Of a stretch of 64,000 nucleotides of DNA, positions 16,803 through 24,848 are shown piece after piece. The stretch covers positions 310,001 through 374,000 of the forward strand of contig NZ_RKQJ01000001.1 of assembly GCF_003814515.1 (NCBI RefSeq). Direction: 5' to 3'. This stretch comes from Salinicoccus roseus. Its GTDB lineage: Bacteria > Bacillota > Bacilli > Staphylococcales > Salinicoccaceae. Every line of letters begins with the position of its first letter. Position 1 is the stretch's first letter. Both the position numbers and the translations under genes were made by a program. A model generated the notes under the pieces. That model was not told the DNA's origin. It did not search any database and saw only the letters and a program-made list of their open reading frames with translations.

Positions 16803-18113
16803 CTAATTCCTTTTCCTGCTAAGGATGTGTATTGGTGTGCCAGTGAAATCAAAGGCTTTCCTCATCTGGTTCTCCAGATATCTACGGTAGCTGAAGTGCA
16901 TCAGGTCGACATCGTTGACGAATAATACGAATGTCGGCGGCGCCACACTGACTTGAGTACCATAGAAGATGTTGAGCCTGCGCCCCTTGTCAGTAGGTGT
17001 CGGGTTCATGCTCACGCTGTCCACGAGGACTTCGTTCAATGTGCTGGACTGGACACGCTTCTTATGGGAGTCGTTCGCCAGTTTGATCAGTGGGAAGAGT
17101 GTCGCAAGACGCGACTTGTTCAATGCGGAGACGAAGGTGATGGGGGCATAGTCGAGGAACTGGAATTCCCTTCTTATCTTATCCTCGAACTTCTTCATCG
17201 TCTTATCATCTTTTTCTACAGCATCCCATTTGTTCACTACGATTATCACCGCACGCCCGGCTTCATGGGCAAGGCCGGCAATCCGCTTGTCCTGTTCGAT
17301 GATCCCCTCTTCACCATTCAGGACGACTAGGACGACATCGGACCGCTCAATCGCACGGTTTGCGCGCAGTACTGAATATTTTTCGGTGGCTTCATACACT
17401 TTGCCCCGTTTCCTCATGCCCGCGGTGTCGACAAGTGTGTAATGCTCATCATCATAGAAGTATTCCGTATCGATGGCGTCCCGTGTTGTACCCGCGATAT
17501 CCGATACGATGACCCGCTCTTCACCAAGGATGGCATTGACGAGACTTGATTTTCCGACATTCGGCCGGCCGATCAGCGATACCCTGATCGAATCATCCGC
17601 TTCCACTTCCTCCTCAAGGGATTTGAAGTGTTCAACAGCCTGGTCGAGCACATCGCCGAGACCGAGGCCGTGGGAGCCGGATACCGGGAAGGGATCCCCG
17701 AGGCCGAGATTATAGAATTCATATATTTCATTGCGCATTTCAAAATTGTCGATCTTATTTACAGCAAGCACTACCGGTTTTTTGGACTTCTGCAGAATCC
17801 GGGCAACAAAAAGGTCATCCTCTGTAACCCCTTCCCTGCCATTGGTGATCATCAGGATGACATCCGCTTCCAGTATTGCGATTTCAGCCTGCATTTTTAT
17901 CTGTTCCTGAAACGGCTCATCCTTTATTTCTATCCCACCTGTGTCGATGACATTGAATTCGTGATTGAGCCAGTCCCCCGAAGCATAGAGCCGATCCCGT
18001 GTGACACCCGGCGTATCTTCAACAATCGCTTTTCTTTCACCGATGATGCGATTGAATAAAGTGGACTTGCCGACATTCGGTCTCCCTACTACGGCTATTG
18101 TTGGTTTGTACAT
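16803..18113 (-). CDS. der: Ribosome biogenesis GTPase Der (EngA)
   Basis: Essential double GTPase that acts in maturation of the 50S subunit. Two complete G domains are visible: [14 protein letters not shown] with DTPGVTR, NKID (residues 1-160), and [14 protein letters not shown] with DIAGTTR, NKWD (residues 175-345), followed by the KH-like C-terminal domain ([21 protein letters not shown]). The 436-residue length is exactly typical. AGGAGG precedes the ATG. First gene of der-gpsA-yphE-yphF. Confidence 0.98.
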   Translation of the reverse strand: MYKPTIAVVGRPNVGKSTLFNRIIGERKAIVEDTPGVTRDRLYASGDWLNHEFNVIDTGGIEIKDEPFQEQIKMQAEIAILEADVILMITNGREGVTEDDLFVARILQKSKKPVVLAVNKIDNFEMRNEIYEFYNLGLGDPFPVSGSHGLGLGDVLDQAVEHFKSLEEEVEADDSIRVSLIGRPNVGKSSLVNAILGEERVIVSDIAGTTRDAIDTEYFYDDEHYTLVDTAGMRKRGKVYEATEKYSVLRANRAIERSDVVLVVLNGEEGIIEQDKRIAGLAHEAGRAVIIVVNKWDAVEKDDKTMKKFEDKIRREFQFLDYAPITFVSALNKSRLATLFPLIKLANDSHKKRVQSSTLNEVLVDSVSMNPTPTDKGRRLNIFYGTQVSVAPPTFVLFVNDVDLMHFSYRRYLENQMRKAFDFTGTPIHILSRKRN

Positions 18114-18156
18114 ATCCTACCTCCTATATTTAAGGTTATTTTAACACAAAAATAAA

Positions 18157-18184
18157 ATAAAGAGCGATACTATCGCTCTTTAAT
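18157..18184 (-). terminator. Terminator after rpsA
   Basis: Perfect AAAGAGCGATA / TATCGCTCTTT hairpin with almost no loop, between the rpsA stop and der. The minus-strand tail is TATTTTATTTTT. Confidence 0.8.
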
Positions 18185-18215
18185 CATTTGCATAACCTAT
18201 TGATTTGAAGTCGTT

Positions 18216-19448
18216 CTAGATATCGAGATCCCTGAAACGGTCACCGAATACATCTCCGAGTGTCGGACCTTCGTCATCTGAATCATCCCGGTAGACTTTA
18301 GCCTGCTCTTCCCTGGATGGTCTTTCGGTAGTTTCCTTGATGGAGAGGGATACCTTTTCGGAGTCCTCGTTGAGTGAGAGGATCTTCACTGTAACAGTCT
18401 GTCCTTCTTTCAGCACGTCGGATGGTGTCGCAACATGCTCGTGGCTGATTTCGGATACGTGTACAAGCCCTTCGACACCTGGTGTCACTTCGACGAATGC
18501 ACCGAAGTCCACAAGTCTTTTCACCGTGCCTTCAAGGACATCGCCTTCTGAATGTTCATTCACGAATGTACTGAAAGGACTTTCCTGTGCCTGTTTGAGT
18601 GAAAGGCTGATGCGTTCCTGTTCAGGATCGACATCGAGAATCTTAACCTGTACCTTGTCTCCGATGTTCACTGCATCTTCAACTTTTTCGACCCTGCTGT
18701 AGTCAAGCTCTGAGATGTGAGCGAGTCCATCGACTTCACCGAGGTTGATGAAGGCGCCGAAAGTAGTGATGCGGACAACTTCACCTTCAACGATGCTGCC
18801 TGCTTCAAGGTTTTCAAGCTGCTTCTTGCGCTCTTCCGCCTTTTCAGCTTCGACGATGCGTTTACGGTTGAGGATGACGCGGTTCTTTTCAGGTTCGATG
18901 TCTTCAACCTTGACTTCCAGTTCCTGTCCTTCAAACTGGTCGAGGTCTTCGATGTACGCATCGGACAGGAGTGAAGCAGGAATGAATCCTCTGACGCCCA
19001 CATCCACTACGAGTCCTGCTTTTACAACTTCCATCACTGTACCTGTGATCGTCTCGTCGTTATCCTTCGCGGACTGCAGAGTGTCATAGGCGTTGGTTTC
19101 ATCAAGCTTCCTGATGGAGAAGATGACGTTCTTGCGGTCTTCTTCATTTTCGACTTTGATGACTACACCTTCGATTGTATCTTCTTCAGAAACAATCTCT
19201 TCAGGACGTTCGATCCTTTTGTTGGTGAGTTGGCTGATTGGAACGATACCTTCAAAATCGGAATCTTCAATGTGCGCTTTTACAAATTTGTCTTCTATCT
19301 TGTAGACGGTGCCCCTTACGGTATCACCGATTTCAAATTCGCTAGAAGTATTTGATTCCGCCTCTTCGGAAGTGTTCACTTCCTCGTTCACCTGTTCCCC
19401 GTTGTTCTCTTCGTTGTTCTCTTCGTTCAAAATATTTTCTGTCGTCAT
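18216..19448 (-). CDS. rpsA: Ribosomal protein S1 homologue
   Basis: RNA-binding protein with four S1 (OB-fold) repeats, the shorter Gram-positive form also called YpfD. Repeats start near residue 41 (FEIGDTVRGTVYKIED), 130 (TITGTVMEVVKAGLVVDVG), 215 (GSIVEGEVVRITTFGAFINLG) and 300 (EGDVLEGTVKRLVDFGAFVEV). The third and fourth have the canonical GxFGAFxxLG core. The first 35 residues are a disordered tail rich in Asn and Glu, encoded by a 12-base tandem repeat. Length 410. Stands alone after plsC with its own terminator; a TTGACA lies upstream but I could not fit a good -10. Confidence 0.94.
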   Translation of the reverse strand: MTTENILNEENNEENNGEQVNEEVNTSEEAESNTSSEFEIGDTVRGTVYKIEDKFVKAHIEDSDFEGIVPISQLTNKRIERPEEIVSEEDTIEGVVIKVENEEDRKNVIFSIRKLDETNAYDTLQSAKDNDETITGTVMEVVKAGLVVDVGVRGFIPASLLSDAYIEDLDQFEGQELEVKVEDIEPEKNRVILNRKRIVEAEKAEERKKQLENLEAGSIVEGEVVRITTFGAFINLGEVDGLAHISELDYSRVEKVEDAVNIGDKVQVKILDVDPEQERISLSLKQAQESPFSTFVNEHSEGDVLEGTVKRLVDFGAFVEVTPGVEGLVHVSEISHEHVATPSDVLKEGQTVTVKILSLNEDSEKVSLSIKETTERPSREEQAKVYRDDSDDEGPTLGDVFGDRFRDLDI

Positions 19449-19522
19449 ATGCCTGCCTCCAATTACATTACTAAAAAGTGTATATATCTAAGTTCTTACA
19501 AATATATTGATTTGTCAAGTAA

Positions 19523-20098
19523 TTATGCGGAAATAAGAAGATTGTTGATGCCTTCCCTGATTCTTTCCGTTATTTCCTTGCGGTTTCTGCCCTCTGCCAC
19601 AAGTGCGGCAGTATCAATAGGTTTGCCAAATACTATTGTAACACCTTTTTTCCTATCATAGTTGCCTTTAATTGCCGCGGGTACCACCTTTGCTCCGGAT
19701 TTCACTGCCATGAAGCCTGCTCCCTGCTGAAGCTCCTTCAATGTGCCGGATCTGTTCCGGCTGCCTTCCGGAAATATGAGCAGCATGTTTCCTTCCTTCA
19801 GCACTTCGACGGATTTCTTCAATGCCGCCCTGTCCCCCTTCCCGCGTTCCACAGGAAAAGCGTTCAGGCGGCTGATCAGGAAGCCGAGGATTGGTATCCT
19901 GAAGAGCTCGGACTTCGCAAAGAATGCCATCTCCCTCTTTACGCTGATCGCGACGAGGGGCGGATCCAGCTCGGAAATGTGGTTGCTGCAAATTATTACA
20001 GGCCCTTCGGAAGGGATCCTGTCCTCGCCGATCACCCTGATTTTGTATCTTGCGTGATAGAATCTTTTGACCATTGCTTTAATTGTGCTGTAAAACAT
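19523..20098 (-). CDS. plsC: 1-acyl-sn-glycerol-3-phosphate acyltransferase
   Basis: Adds the second acyl chain to lysophosphatidic acid at the membrane. The 191-residue protein has the acyltransferase box NHISELDPP (HxxxxD form) around residue 37, FPVERGKGD (second block), and FPEGSRNRSG (third block, EGxR). PAAIKGNY is the fourth. An N-terminal amphipathic segment is likely to sit at the membrane. It follows cmk with two bases between, a cmk-plsC pair also seen in Bacillus (ypfB-cmk region). Together with GpsA it belongs to phospholipid synthesis. Confidence 0.93.
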   Translation of the reverse strand: MFYSTIKAMVKRFYHARYKIRVIGEDRIPSEGPVIICSNHISELDPPLVAISVKREMAFFAKSELFRIPILGFLISRLNAFPVERGKGDRAALKKSVEVLKEGNMLLIFPEGSRNRSGTLKELQQGAGFMAVKSGAKVVPAAIKGNYDRKKGVTIVFGKPIDTAALVAEGRNRKEITERIREGINNLLISA

Positions 20099-20100
20099 CT

Positions 20101-20757
20101 CTAATCCTCCCTCAACAGGTCTTCAGCCATTCTGATGATCTTTTCCTCGACTTCGGGGATGCTCATGTGGCTCGTGTCGAGCAGCACAGCGTCATGCGCT
20201 TTCACAAGCGGGGAGATTTCCCTGTTCATATCCAGGTCGTCGCGACGGATGATCTGGTCGGTCAACGTTTCGAGATCGATGTCGGTACCCCGCTCCTTCT
20301 CCTCCTTCAGCCTGCGCTTTGCCCTTATTTCAGGCGACGCTTTCATGTAGACCTTGAGTTCCGCCTCCGGCAGCACCGTGGTGCCGATGTCCCTGCCATC
20401 CATAACCACGCCTTTGTCTTCGGCGATTTTCCGCTGCATGGAGACGAGGTATTGCCTCACTTCAGCAAGGCTTGAAATTTCACTTACATTGTTCGTCACT
20501 TCCTGGCTGCGTATGTCCGCTGATACATCTTCACCATTCAGATAGATGGATGTGCCGTCTGCACCAAAACGGATATCGAGATCATCCAGCTGGTCGATGA
20601 CGCCCCTTCCGTTCCTGATGGCATGGAGTGTGACCGCCCGGTACATTGCACCGGTATCGATATATATGTAGGCCATCCTTTTGGCCACACGCCTGGAAAT
20701 CGTACTCTTGCCTGCTGCAGCAGGACCATCAATTGCAATATTGATTTTCTTTTTCAT
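20101..20757 (-). CDS. cmk: Cytidylate kinase
   Basis: Phosphorylates CMP and dCMP with ATP. The P-loop is GPAAAGKSTISRRVAKRM at residues 10-27; DTGAMYRAVTLHAIRNG and MDGRDIGTTVLPEAELKVYM are the family's nucleotide-monophosphate-binding segments. The 218-residue length is standard. Divergent from ansA; the 71 bases between the two start codons must hold both promoters. Confidence 0.97.
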   Translation of the reverse strand: MKKKINIAIDGPAAAGKSTISRRVAKRMAYIYIDTGAMYRAVTLHAIRNGRGVIDQLDDLDIRFGADGTSIYLNGEDVSADIRSQEVTNNVSEISSLAEVRQYLVSMQRKIAEDKGVVMDGRDIGTTVLPEAELKVYMKASPEIRAKRRLKEEKERGTDIDLETLTDQIIRRDDLDMNREISPLVKAHDAVLLDTSHMSIPEVEEKIIRMAEDLLRED

Positions 20758-20768
20758 ATAAACCCGCC

Positions 20769-20797
20769 TTGTTCATTGTTCCCGTTTATCTTATCAT
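20769..20797 (+). promoter_or_regulatory. Candidate promoter of ansA
   Basis: TTGTTC (20769-20774), 17 bases, TATCAT (20792-20797), about 31 bases before the ansA start. Each box is 4-5 of 6 from consensus. Confidence 0.4.
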
Positions 20798-20828
20798 AGT
20801 TTTATAGATTCGTTTAGGAGGAAGTCAT

Positions 20829-21788
20829 ATGCATAAGAAAATTTTGGCGATTCATACAGGGGGGACGATCAGCATGTCCTCAGAAGAAGGGCTGATCACT
20901 TCAGGAGAAGATAATCCGGTGAAGATAGACCGTGCAGAGGATCTCGGCATCCATCTGGAGGAGACCTACCCTGTGAAGAAGCCCTCTCCTCATATGACCC
21001 TGGACGATATGATCGAAATCAGGGACATCATCCGCCGGGAGGCTGCGCGATATGACGGCTTCGTCATCACCCATGGCACGGACACGCTTGAGGAGACTGC
21101 CTATTTCCTCGACCTGACACTCGATATCCCTCAGCCTGTGGTGATTACAGGGGCGATGCGGTCATTCAATGAAATCGGCTCCGACGGCATGTACAACTAC
21201 CTGTCCAGCCTGCGTGCGGCAATGGATGAGCAGTCAGCTTCAAGAGGCGTCCTGGTCGTCTTCAACGACGAAATACATACGGCAAGGAACGTCACCAAGA
21301 CACATACTTCGAATATAGCAACCTTCCAGAGCCCGAACCATGGACCGATCGGCATCCTGACGAAGGATGACATCCACTATCACCATCAGGTGCGCATCCA
21401 GGACCAGTTCGACCGTGCTGATTCCACGAGGAAAGTGGGGCTGATCAAAGCCCATGCAGATCTCGATGGAACCTTCTTCGAGGCGCTGGTCGAGAACGGA
21501 TACGATGGACTCGTGATCGAGGCACTGGGACAGGGGAACCTCCCGCCAAGCGCCCTCGGCGGGCTGCAGAAGGTACTCGATGCAGGGATCAGCACCGTGC
21601 TCGTTTCACGCTCCTTCAATGGCATCGTCGGCAGCTATTATGATTACGAAGGCGGGGGTCATGACCTCAAAAACAGGGGAGTGATCTTCTCCAACGGCCT
21701 GAATGGCCAGAAGGCAAGGATCAAACTGCTTCTGGCATTATGCAACGCGCTCGACGGGGAGGCTCTGGAGGAAGTCTTCCAGCATTAG
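20829..21788 (+). CDS. ansA: Type I (cytoplasmic) L-asparaginase
   Basis: Hydrolyses asparagine to aspartate and ammonia. Two catalytic triad regions are seen: HTGGTISMSSEEG at residues 9-21 with the first nucleophilic Thr, and THGTDTLEETAYFLDLT at about residues 81-97. No signal peptide, 319 residues, so a cytoplasmic type I enzyme. Strong GGAGG 8 bases before the ATG. A plus-strand island between cmk and ypdA, ended by an 18-bp hairpin. In B. subtilis ansA lies elsewhere, with ansB; in staphylococci it is near cmk, as here. Confidence 0.94.
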   Translation: MHKKILAIHTGGTISMSSEEGLITSGEDNPVKIDRAEDLGIHLEETYPVKKPSPHMTLDDMIEIRDIIRREAARYDGFVITHGTDTLEETAYFLDLTLDIPQPVVITGAMRSFNEIGSDGMYNYLSSLRAAMDEQSASRGVLVVFNDEIHTARNVTKTHTSNIATFQSPNHGPIGILTKDDIHYHHQVRIQDQFDRADSTRKVGLIKAHADLDGTFFEALVENGYDGLVIEALGQGNLPPSALGGLQKVLDAGISTVLVSRSFNGIVGSYYDYEGGGHDLKNRGVIFSNGLNGQKARIKLLLALCNALDGEALEEVFQH

Positions 21789-21825
21789 AAGATGCCCCCT
21801 GCCTGAACAGGCAGGGGGCATCTTC
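21788..21825. terminator. 18-bp GC-rich hairpin between ansA and ypdA
   Basis: GAAGATGCCCCCTGCCTG and its exact complement, beginning on the last base of the ansA stop codon, with almost no loop. Convergent genes flank it, so it can serve both directions. Neither strand has a proper T-run. Confidence 0.7.
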
Positions 21826-21831
21826 ATGCGT

Positions 21832-22800
21832 TCATTTCTTCTTCAAGATATCTTCGGCTATGGCTCCTCCATGGAACCGGCCATTCTCAATGAATATGGT
21901 ATTGGCATCATTGCCCGCGGCAATCACACCTGCAATATACAGGCCGTCCACGTTGGTTTCCATCGTTTCCCGGTCGTGCATCGGGGCGACGCCATATTCG
22001 TTCTCATTCAGCTGTACTCCGAACGACTTCAGCAGACGATAGTCGGGATGATAGCCGATCATGGCAAATACATAATCGTTTGGTATCTCGAACGTCTCCC
22101 CTTCCTTCTCAAGCACGACACTGTCATCTTTGATGTCGATGACTTCAGTATTGAAGTGCATATCTATCTTGTCATGTTTGACGAGGGAGTCGAACTGCGG
22201 GAGCACCCATGGCTTCACACTCTTGGAATATGCACCCTGGCGGTAGACGACCGTAACATTGCTGCCGGCCTTCTCCAGTTCAATCGCAGCATCCACACTG
22301 GAGTTCTTTCCACCGACCACAAGCACATCCTGGTTGAAGAAGGGATGCGCCTCCTTGAAGTAGTGGAAGACCTTATCCTTGTGTTCACCGGGGACATTCA
22401 GCTGGTTCGGCTGCCCGTAGTAGCCTGTGGCAATCACGAGATGGTCGCAGCTGTAGCGCCCTTTTGATGTTTCCAATATGAATCCGTTTCCAGTCTTGCG
22501 GCCTGATGATACTTCTTCATAAGTATTTATGTTCAGGTCGAAATGCTTCACTGCCTCACGGTAATAGACCAGTGCCTGGTTCCTTTTCGGCTTATGCTGT
22601 TCTGTGATGAATGGGAAGTCCCCTATGGAGAGCTTCTCGCTTGAAGAGAAGAATGTCTGGTGGGTCGGATAGTTGTAGATGGCCTCGACGATATTGCCCT
22701 TTTCGATTACGAGGTATTCCATCCCCCTATTCTGCATTTCGATGGCTGCAGAGAGGCCGCATGGCCCTGCCCCTATGATGATGGTTTCTATATGCTTCAT
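21832..22800 (-). CDS. ypdA: Bacillithiol disulfide reductase YpdA (Bdr)
   Basis: Flavoprotein of the thioredoxin-reductase-like class that reduces bacillithiol disulfide with NADPH. The FAD site is IIIGAGPCGLSAAIEMQNRG at the N-terminus, and the NADPH site is VVGGKNSSVDAAIELEKAG around residue 165. There is no CxxC redox pair, which fits YpdA and separates it from thioredoxin reductase. The C-terminal GLYIAGVIAAGNDANTIFIENGR is the FAD-binding end. The frame opens at a GTG at 22809, but that GTG is part of the AAAGGTG ribosome site of the ATG at 22800. With bshA and brxB it completes a bacillithiol redox cycle in this window. Confidence 0.9.
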   Translation of the reverse strand: MKHIETIIIGAGPCGLSAAIEMQNRGMEYLVIEKGNIVEAIYNYPTHQTFFSSSEKLSIGDFPFITEQHKPKRNQALVYYREAVKHFDLNINTYEEVSSGRKTGNGFILETSKGRYSCDHLVIATGYYGQPNQLNVPGEHKDKVFHYFKEAHPFFNQDVLVVGGKNSSVDAAIELEKAGSNVTVVYRQGAYSKSVKPWVLPQFDSLVKHDKIDMHFNTEVIDIKDDSVVLEKEGETFEIPNDYVFAMIGYHPDYRLLKSFGVQLNENEYGVAPMHDRETMETNVDGLYIAGVIAAGNDANTIFIENGRFHGGAIAEDILKKK

Positions 22801-22813
22801 GTTTAACACCTTT

Positions 22814-23812
22814 CTATTCTGGTATCACCAGTTCCTGTCCGACTGTCAGTGAATCGGCATCTACACCATTGTTGGCATCCTGGATCTTTCTGATGTTCTC
22901 TGAGCTGCCGCTGCCATAATACCTGATTGCGATACGGTACAGGTTGTCCTCGGCCCTCACGATATGGACCGTGCCTGAAGGTGTCTCCTCCTCCGGTTCC
23001 CCGGATGCTTCAGAGGACTCCTGACCGGACTCCTCCGGTGCTTCTTCAGTTTCTTCCTCCTGGAGGGTTTCAGGCTCCTCTACGATGCTTGTACTGGAGT
23101 CGGAAGTTTCCCCCGACTGCTTTTCCTCTATGGCTGAGGCGGCCGCCTCTTCAAGCTCAGCCTCTTCATCCGGACTCAATTCAATTTCCACGGCACCGGT
23201 GCCAAGGTCCTCCTGTCCAGCCTCCTCCCTGGATTCAGCCAGTTCACGCTCCATCTCGGCCTTCTGCTCTTCGAGTTCCTGATCGGTTGCTCCGGAAGGT
23301 GCTTCTTCGGTTTCTTCGGAGGCATTGTCGGCCACGCCCCCGGTACCATCGCCTGCAGGCCAGAAATTGCTTATGATGAGGACGCCCAATATGATTGTAA
23401 CAGGCAGGATGAGTACACCTGCGATGATGGCGGGCACGAGACGCCTGTCCCTGCCGCCCTCTTCACTTTCAGCAGGCTGATCTTTCCGGGGTCTGAGTTC
23501 GGAGAGTTTTTCCTTCGATACTTTGATTTCATCCTTGACCCTTTTGTTGTAGGAGGAAAGTTTGCCGGCGAAGATTGTCTTTCCCTTTTCAAGGTCTTCC
23601 TTGTTGAGACGCTTCGAGAACTTTCCGCTCCAAGCTTTGAAGCGGTCGCCGGCGGCCAACTTCTGACCATCCTTCTCCTTTGGCCTGTGGCGCTCTGCAC
23701 GGCTCAGCTTGCGGGATTCCTCCCCGGATGATGGATGATCCTTGCCGCTCTTCTCCTTCTTGGACTGGGAAGCGCGCTTATGTTCTATATCCTTGTAAAA
23801 ATCATCTTTCAT
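22814..23812 (-). CDS. LysM-domain membrane protein, EbpS/YpbE-like
   Basis: Membrane protein with a cell-wall-binding end. The first 130 residues are highly charged and Lys-rich (KRASQSKKEKSGKDH). A single transmembrane helix (LVPAIIAGVLILPVTIILGVLII) lies near residue 150. Next comes a long Glu/Ser-rich acidic linker, and then a C-terminal LysM domain (TVHIVRAEDNLYRIAIRYYG to LTVGQELVIPE). This layout matches S. aureus EbpS and B. subtilis YpbE, and so does the position between ypdA and ferredoxin. The start is the ATG at 23812, 7 bases after AGGAG; the frame opens earlier at 23869. Whether it binds elastin cannot be judged from sequence. Confidence 0.85.
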   Translation of the reverse strand: MKDDFYKDIEHKRASQSKKEKSGKDHPSSGEESRKLSRAERHRPKEKDGQKLAAGDRFKAWSGKFSKRLNKEDLEKGKTIFAGKLSSYNKRVKDEIKVSKEKLSELRPRKDQPAESEEGGRDRRLVPAIIAGVLILPVTIILGVLIISNFWPAGDGTGGVADNASEETEEAPSGATDQELEEQKAEMERELAESREEAGQEDLGTGAVEIELSPDEEAELEEAAASAIEEKQSGETSDSSTSIVEEPETLQEEETEEAPEESGQESSEASGEPEEETPSGTVHIVRAEDNLYRIAIRYYGSGSSENIRKIQDANNGVDADSLTVGQELVIPE

Positions 23813-23846
23813 AGACATTCTCCTCAAACTGGTATCGTTCTTTATA

Positions 23847-23875
23847 ATTATAGTATGTTTCCATTTCATTTTAAA
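23847..23875 (-). promoter_or_regulatory. Candidate promoter of the LysM gene
   Basis: Minus strand TTTAAA (23870-23875), 17 bases, TATAAT (23847-23852), about 34 bases before the LysM gene's start. Confidence 0.5.
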
Positions 23876-23934
23876 GAGGTATCACCTCAGGCGTGCGACT
23901 ATAGTCGTATTGTAGTCCGACAGGCCGAATATAA

Positions 23935-23963
23935 TTGAAATATCCTTTGATTAGCCGTAAAAT
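23935..23963 (+). promoter_or_regulatory. Promoter of the ferredoxin gene
   Basis: TTGAAA (23935-23940), a 17-base spacer and TAAAAT (23958-23963), about 33 bases before the GTG start. Near-consensus vegetative type. Confidence 0.6.
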
Positions 23964-23984
23964 AAAGTAGAAAGAAATGGTTGA

Positions 23985-24251
<267 letters not shown>

Positions 24252-24259
24252 TATAGATG

Positions 24260-24297
24260 AATCCCTTGGAAATTGAATTTCCAAGGGATTTTTTCTA
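24260..24297. terminator. Bidirectional terminator between fer and ribU
   Basis: AATCCCTTGGAAATT and its complement form a 13-15 bp hairpin, followed by TTTTTT on the plus strand. It overlaps the ribU stop codon, so it probably also ends the resABCDE-ribU transcript. Confidence 0.87.
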
Positions 24298-24843
24298 CCT
24301 TCTGAGCTTCGGGATCAGTTTTACATAGACGAGATACGCCACGAGACAGACAAGGATCCCCTTCACCAGATTGAATGGGATGATGCCCGCAGTGACCACA
24401 GCACGGATGTTCTCTATAAGATCAGAATGATCGATGATGATGCCATACATCGGCAGCAGGACGAAGTAGTTCAGCACAGCCATCATTAAAGTCAGTACGA
24501 TGATTCCGGCAGCAAAGCCGACGATCAGGGACTTCTTCGTCCGGCGCCTTTCGTGGATGAAATAGATCGGAAGCAGCAATGAAAATGCAGCAAGCATGTT
24601 GGCCAGCGGCCCGATCGGTTCACTCGCCATCAGGAGACCGTACAGCACAATCTTCATGATGATGACGAGTGACCCCGCTACCCCGCCGAACAGGATGAAC
24701 CCTATGAATGCCGGGATATCGGAAAAGTCGACGGTAAGGAATGGCGGAATAAAAGGAATCGGGAACTGGATGAGCATCAGTATGAACGACAGTGCCGCCA
24801 AAATGCTTATAATGATCAGTCTTTCCAAACGGTTTCTCTTCAT
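24295..24843 (-). CDS. ribU: Riboflavin ECF transporter substrate-binding subunit RibU
   Basis: Membrane S-component that binds riboflavin and works with a shared energising module (EcfA-EcfA'-EcfT) encoded elsewhere. The 182 residues hold six hydrophobic helices. FLTVDFSDIPAFIGFILFGG is a strong RibU/FmnP-type pattern, and GIIPFNLVKGILVCLV fits the C-terminal helices. I start at the ATG at 24843 because AGAGGA lies 9 bases upstream; a second ATG at 24852 lies directly on that ribosome site. It begins right after the resE stop (25-base neighbourhood), with no room for an FMN riboswitch; such control is therefore unlikely here. Other S-components (such as pantothenate or queuosine types) are less likely. 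Confidence 0.82.
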   Translation of the reverse strand: MKRNRLERLIIISILAALSFILMLIQFPIPFIPPFLTVDFSDIPAFIGFILFGGVAGSLVIIMKIVLYGLLMASEPIGPLANMLAAFSLLLPIYFIHERRRTKKSLIVGFAAGIIVLTLMMAVLNYFVLLPMYGIIIDHSDLIENIRAVVTAGIIPFNLVKGILVCLVAYLVYVKLIPKLRR

Positions 24844-24848
24844 ATGCG

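Noticed and set aside
19449-19522. TTGACA upstream of rpsA as a promoter
   Set aside because: No -10 box at 16-18 bases; the nearest TAGATA is 22 bases away, so the promoter is not supported.
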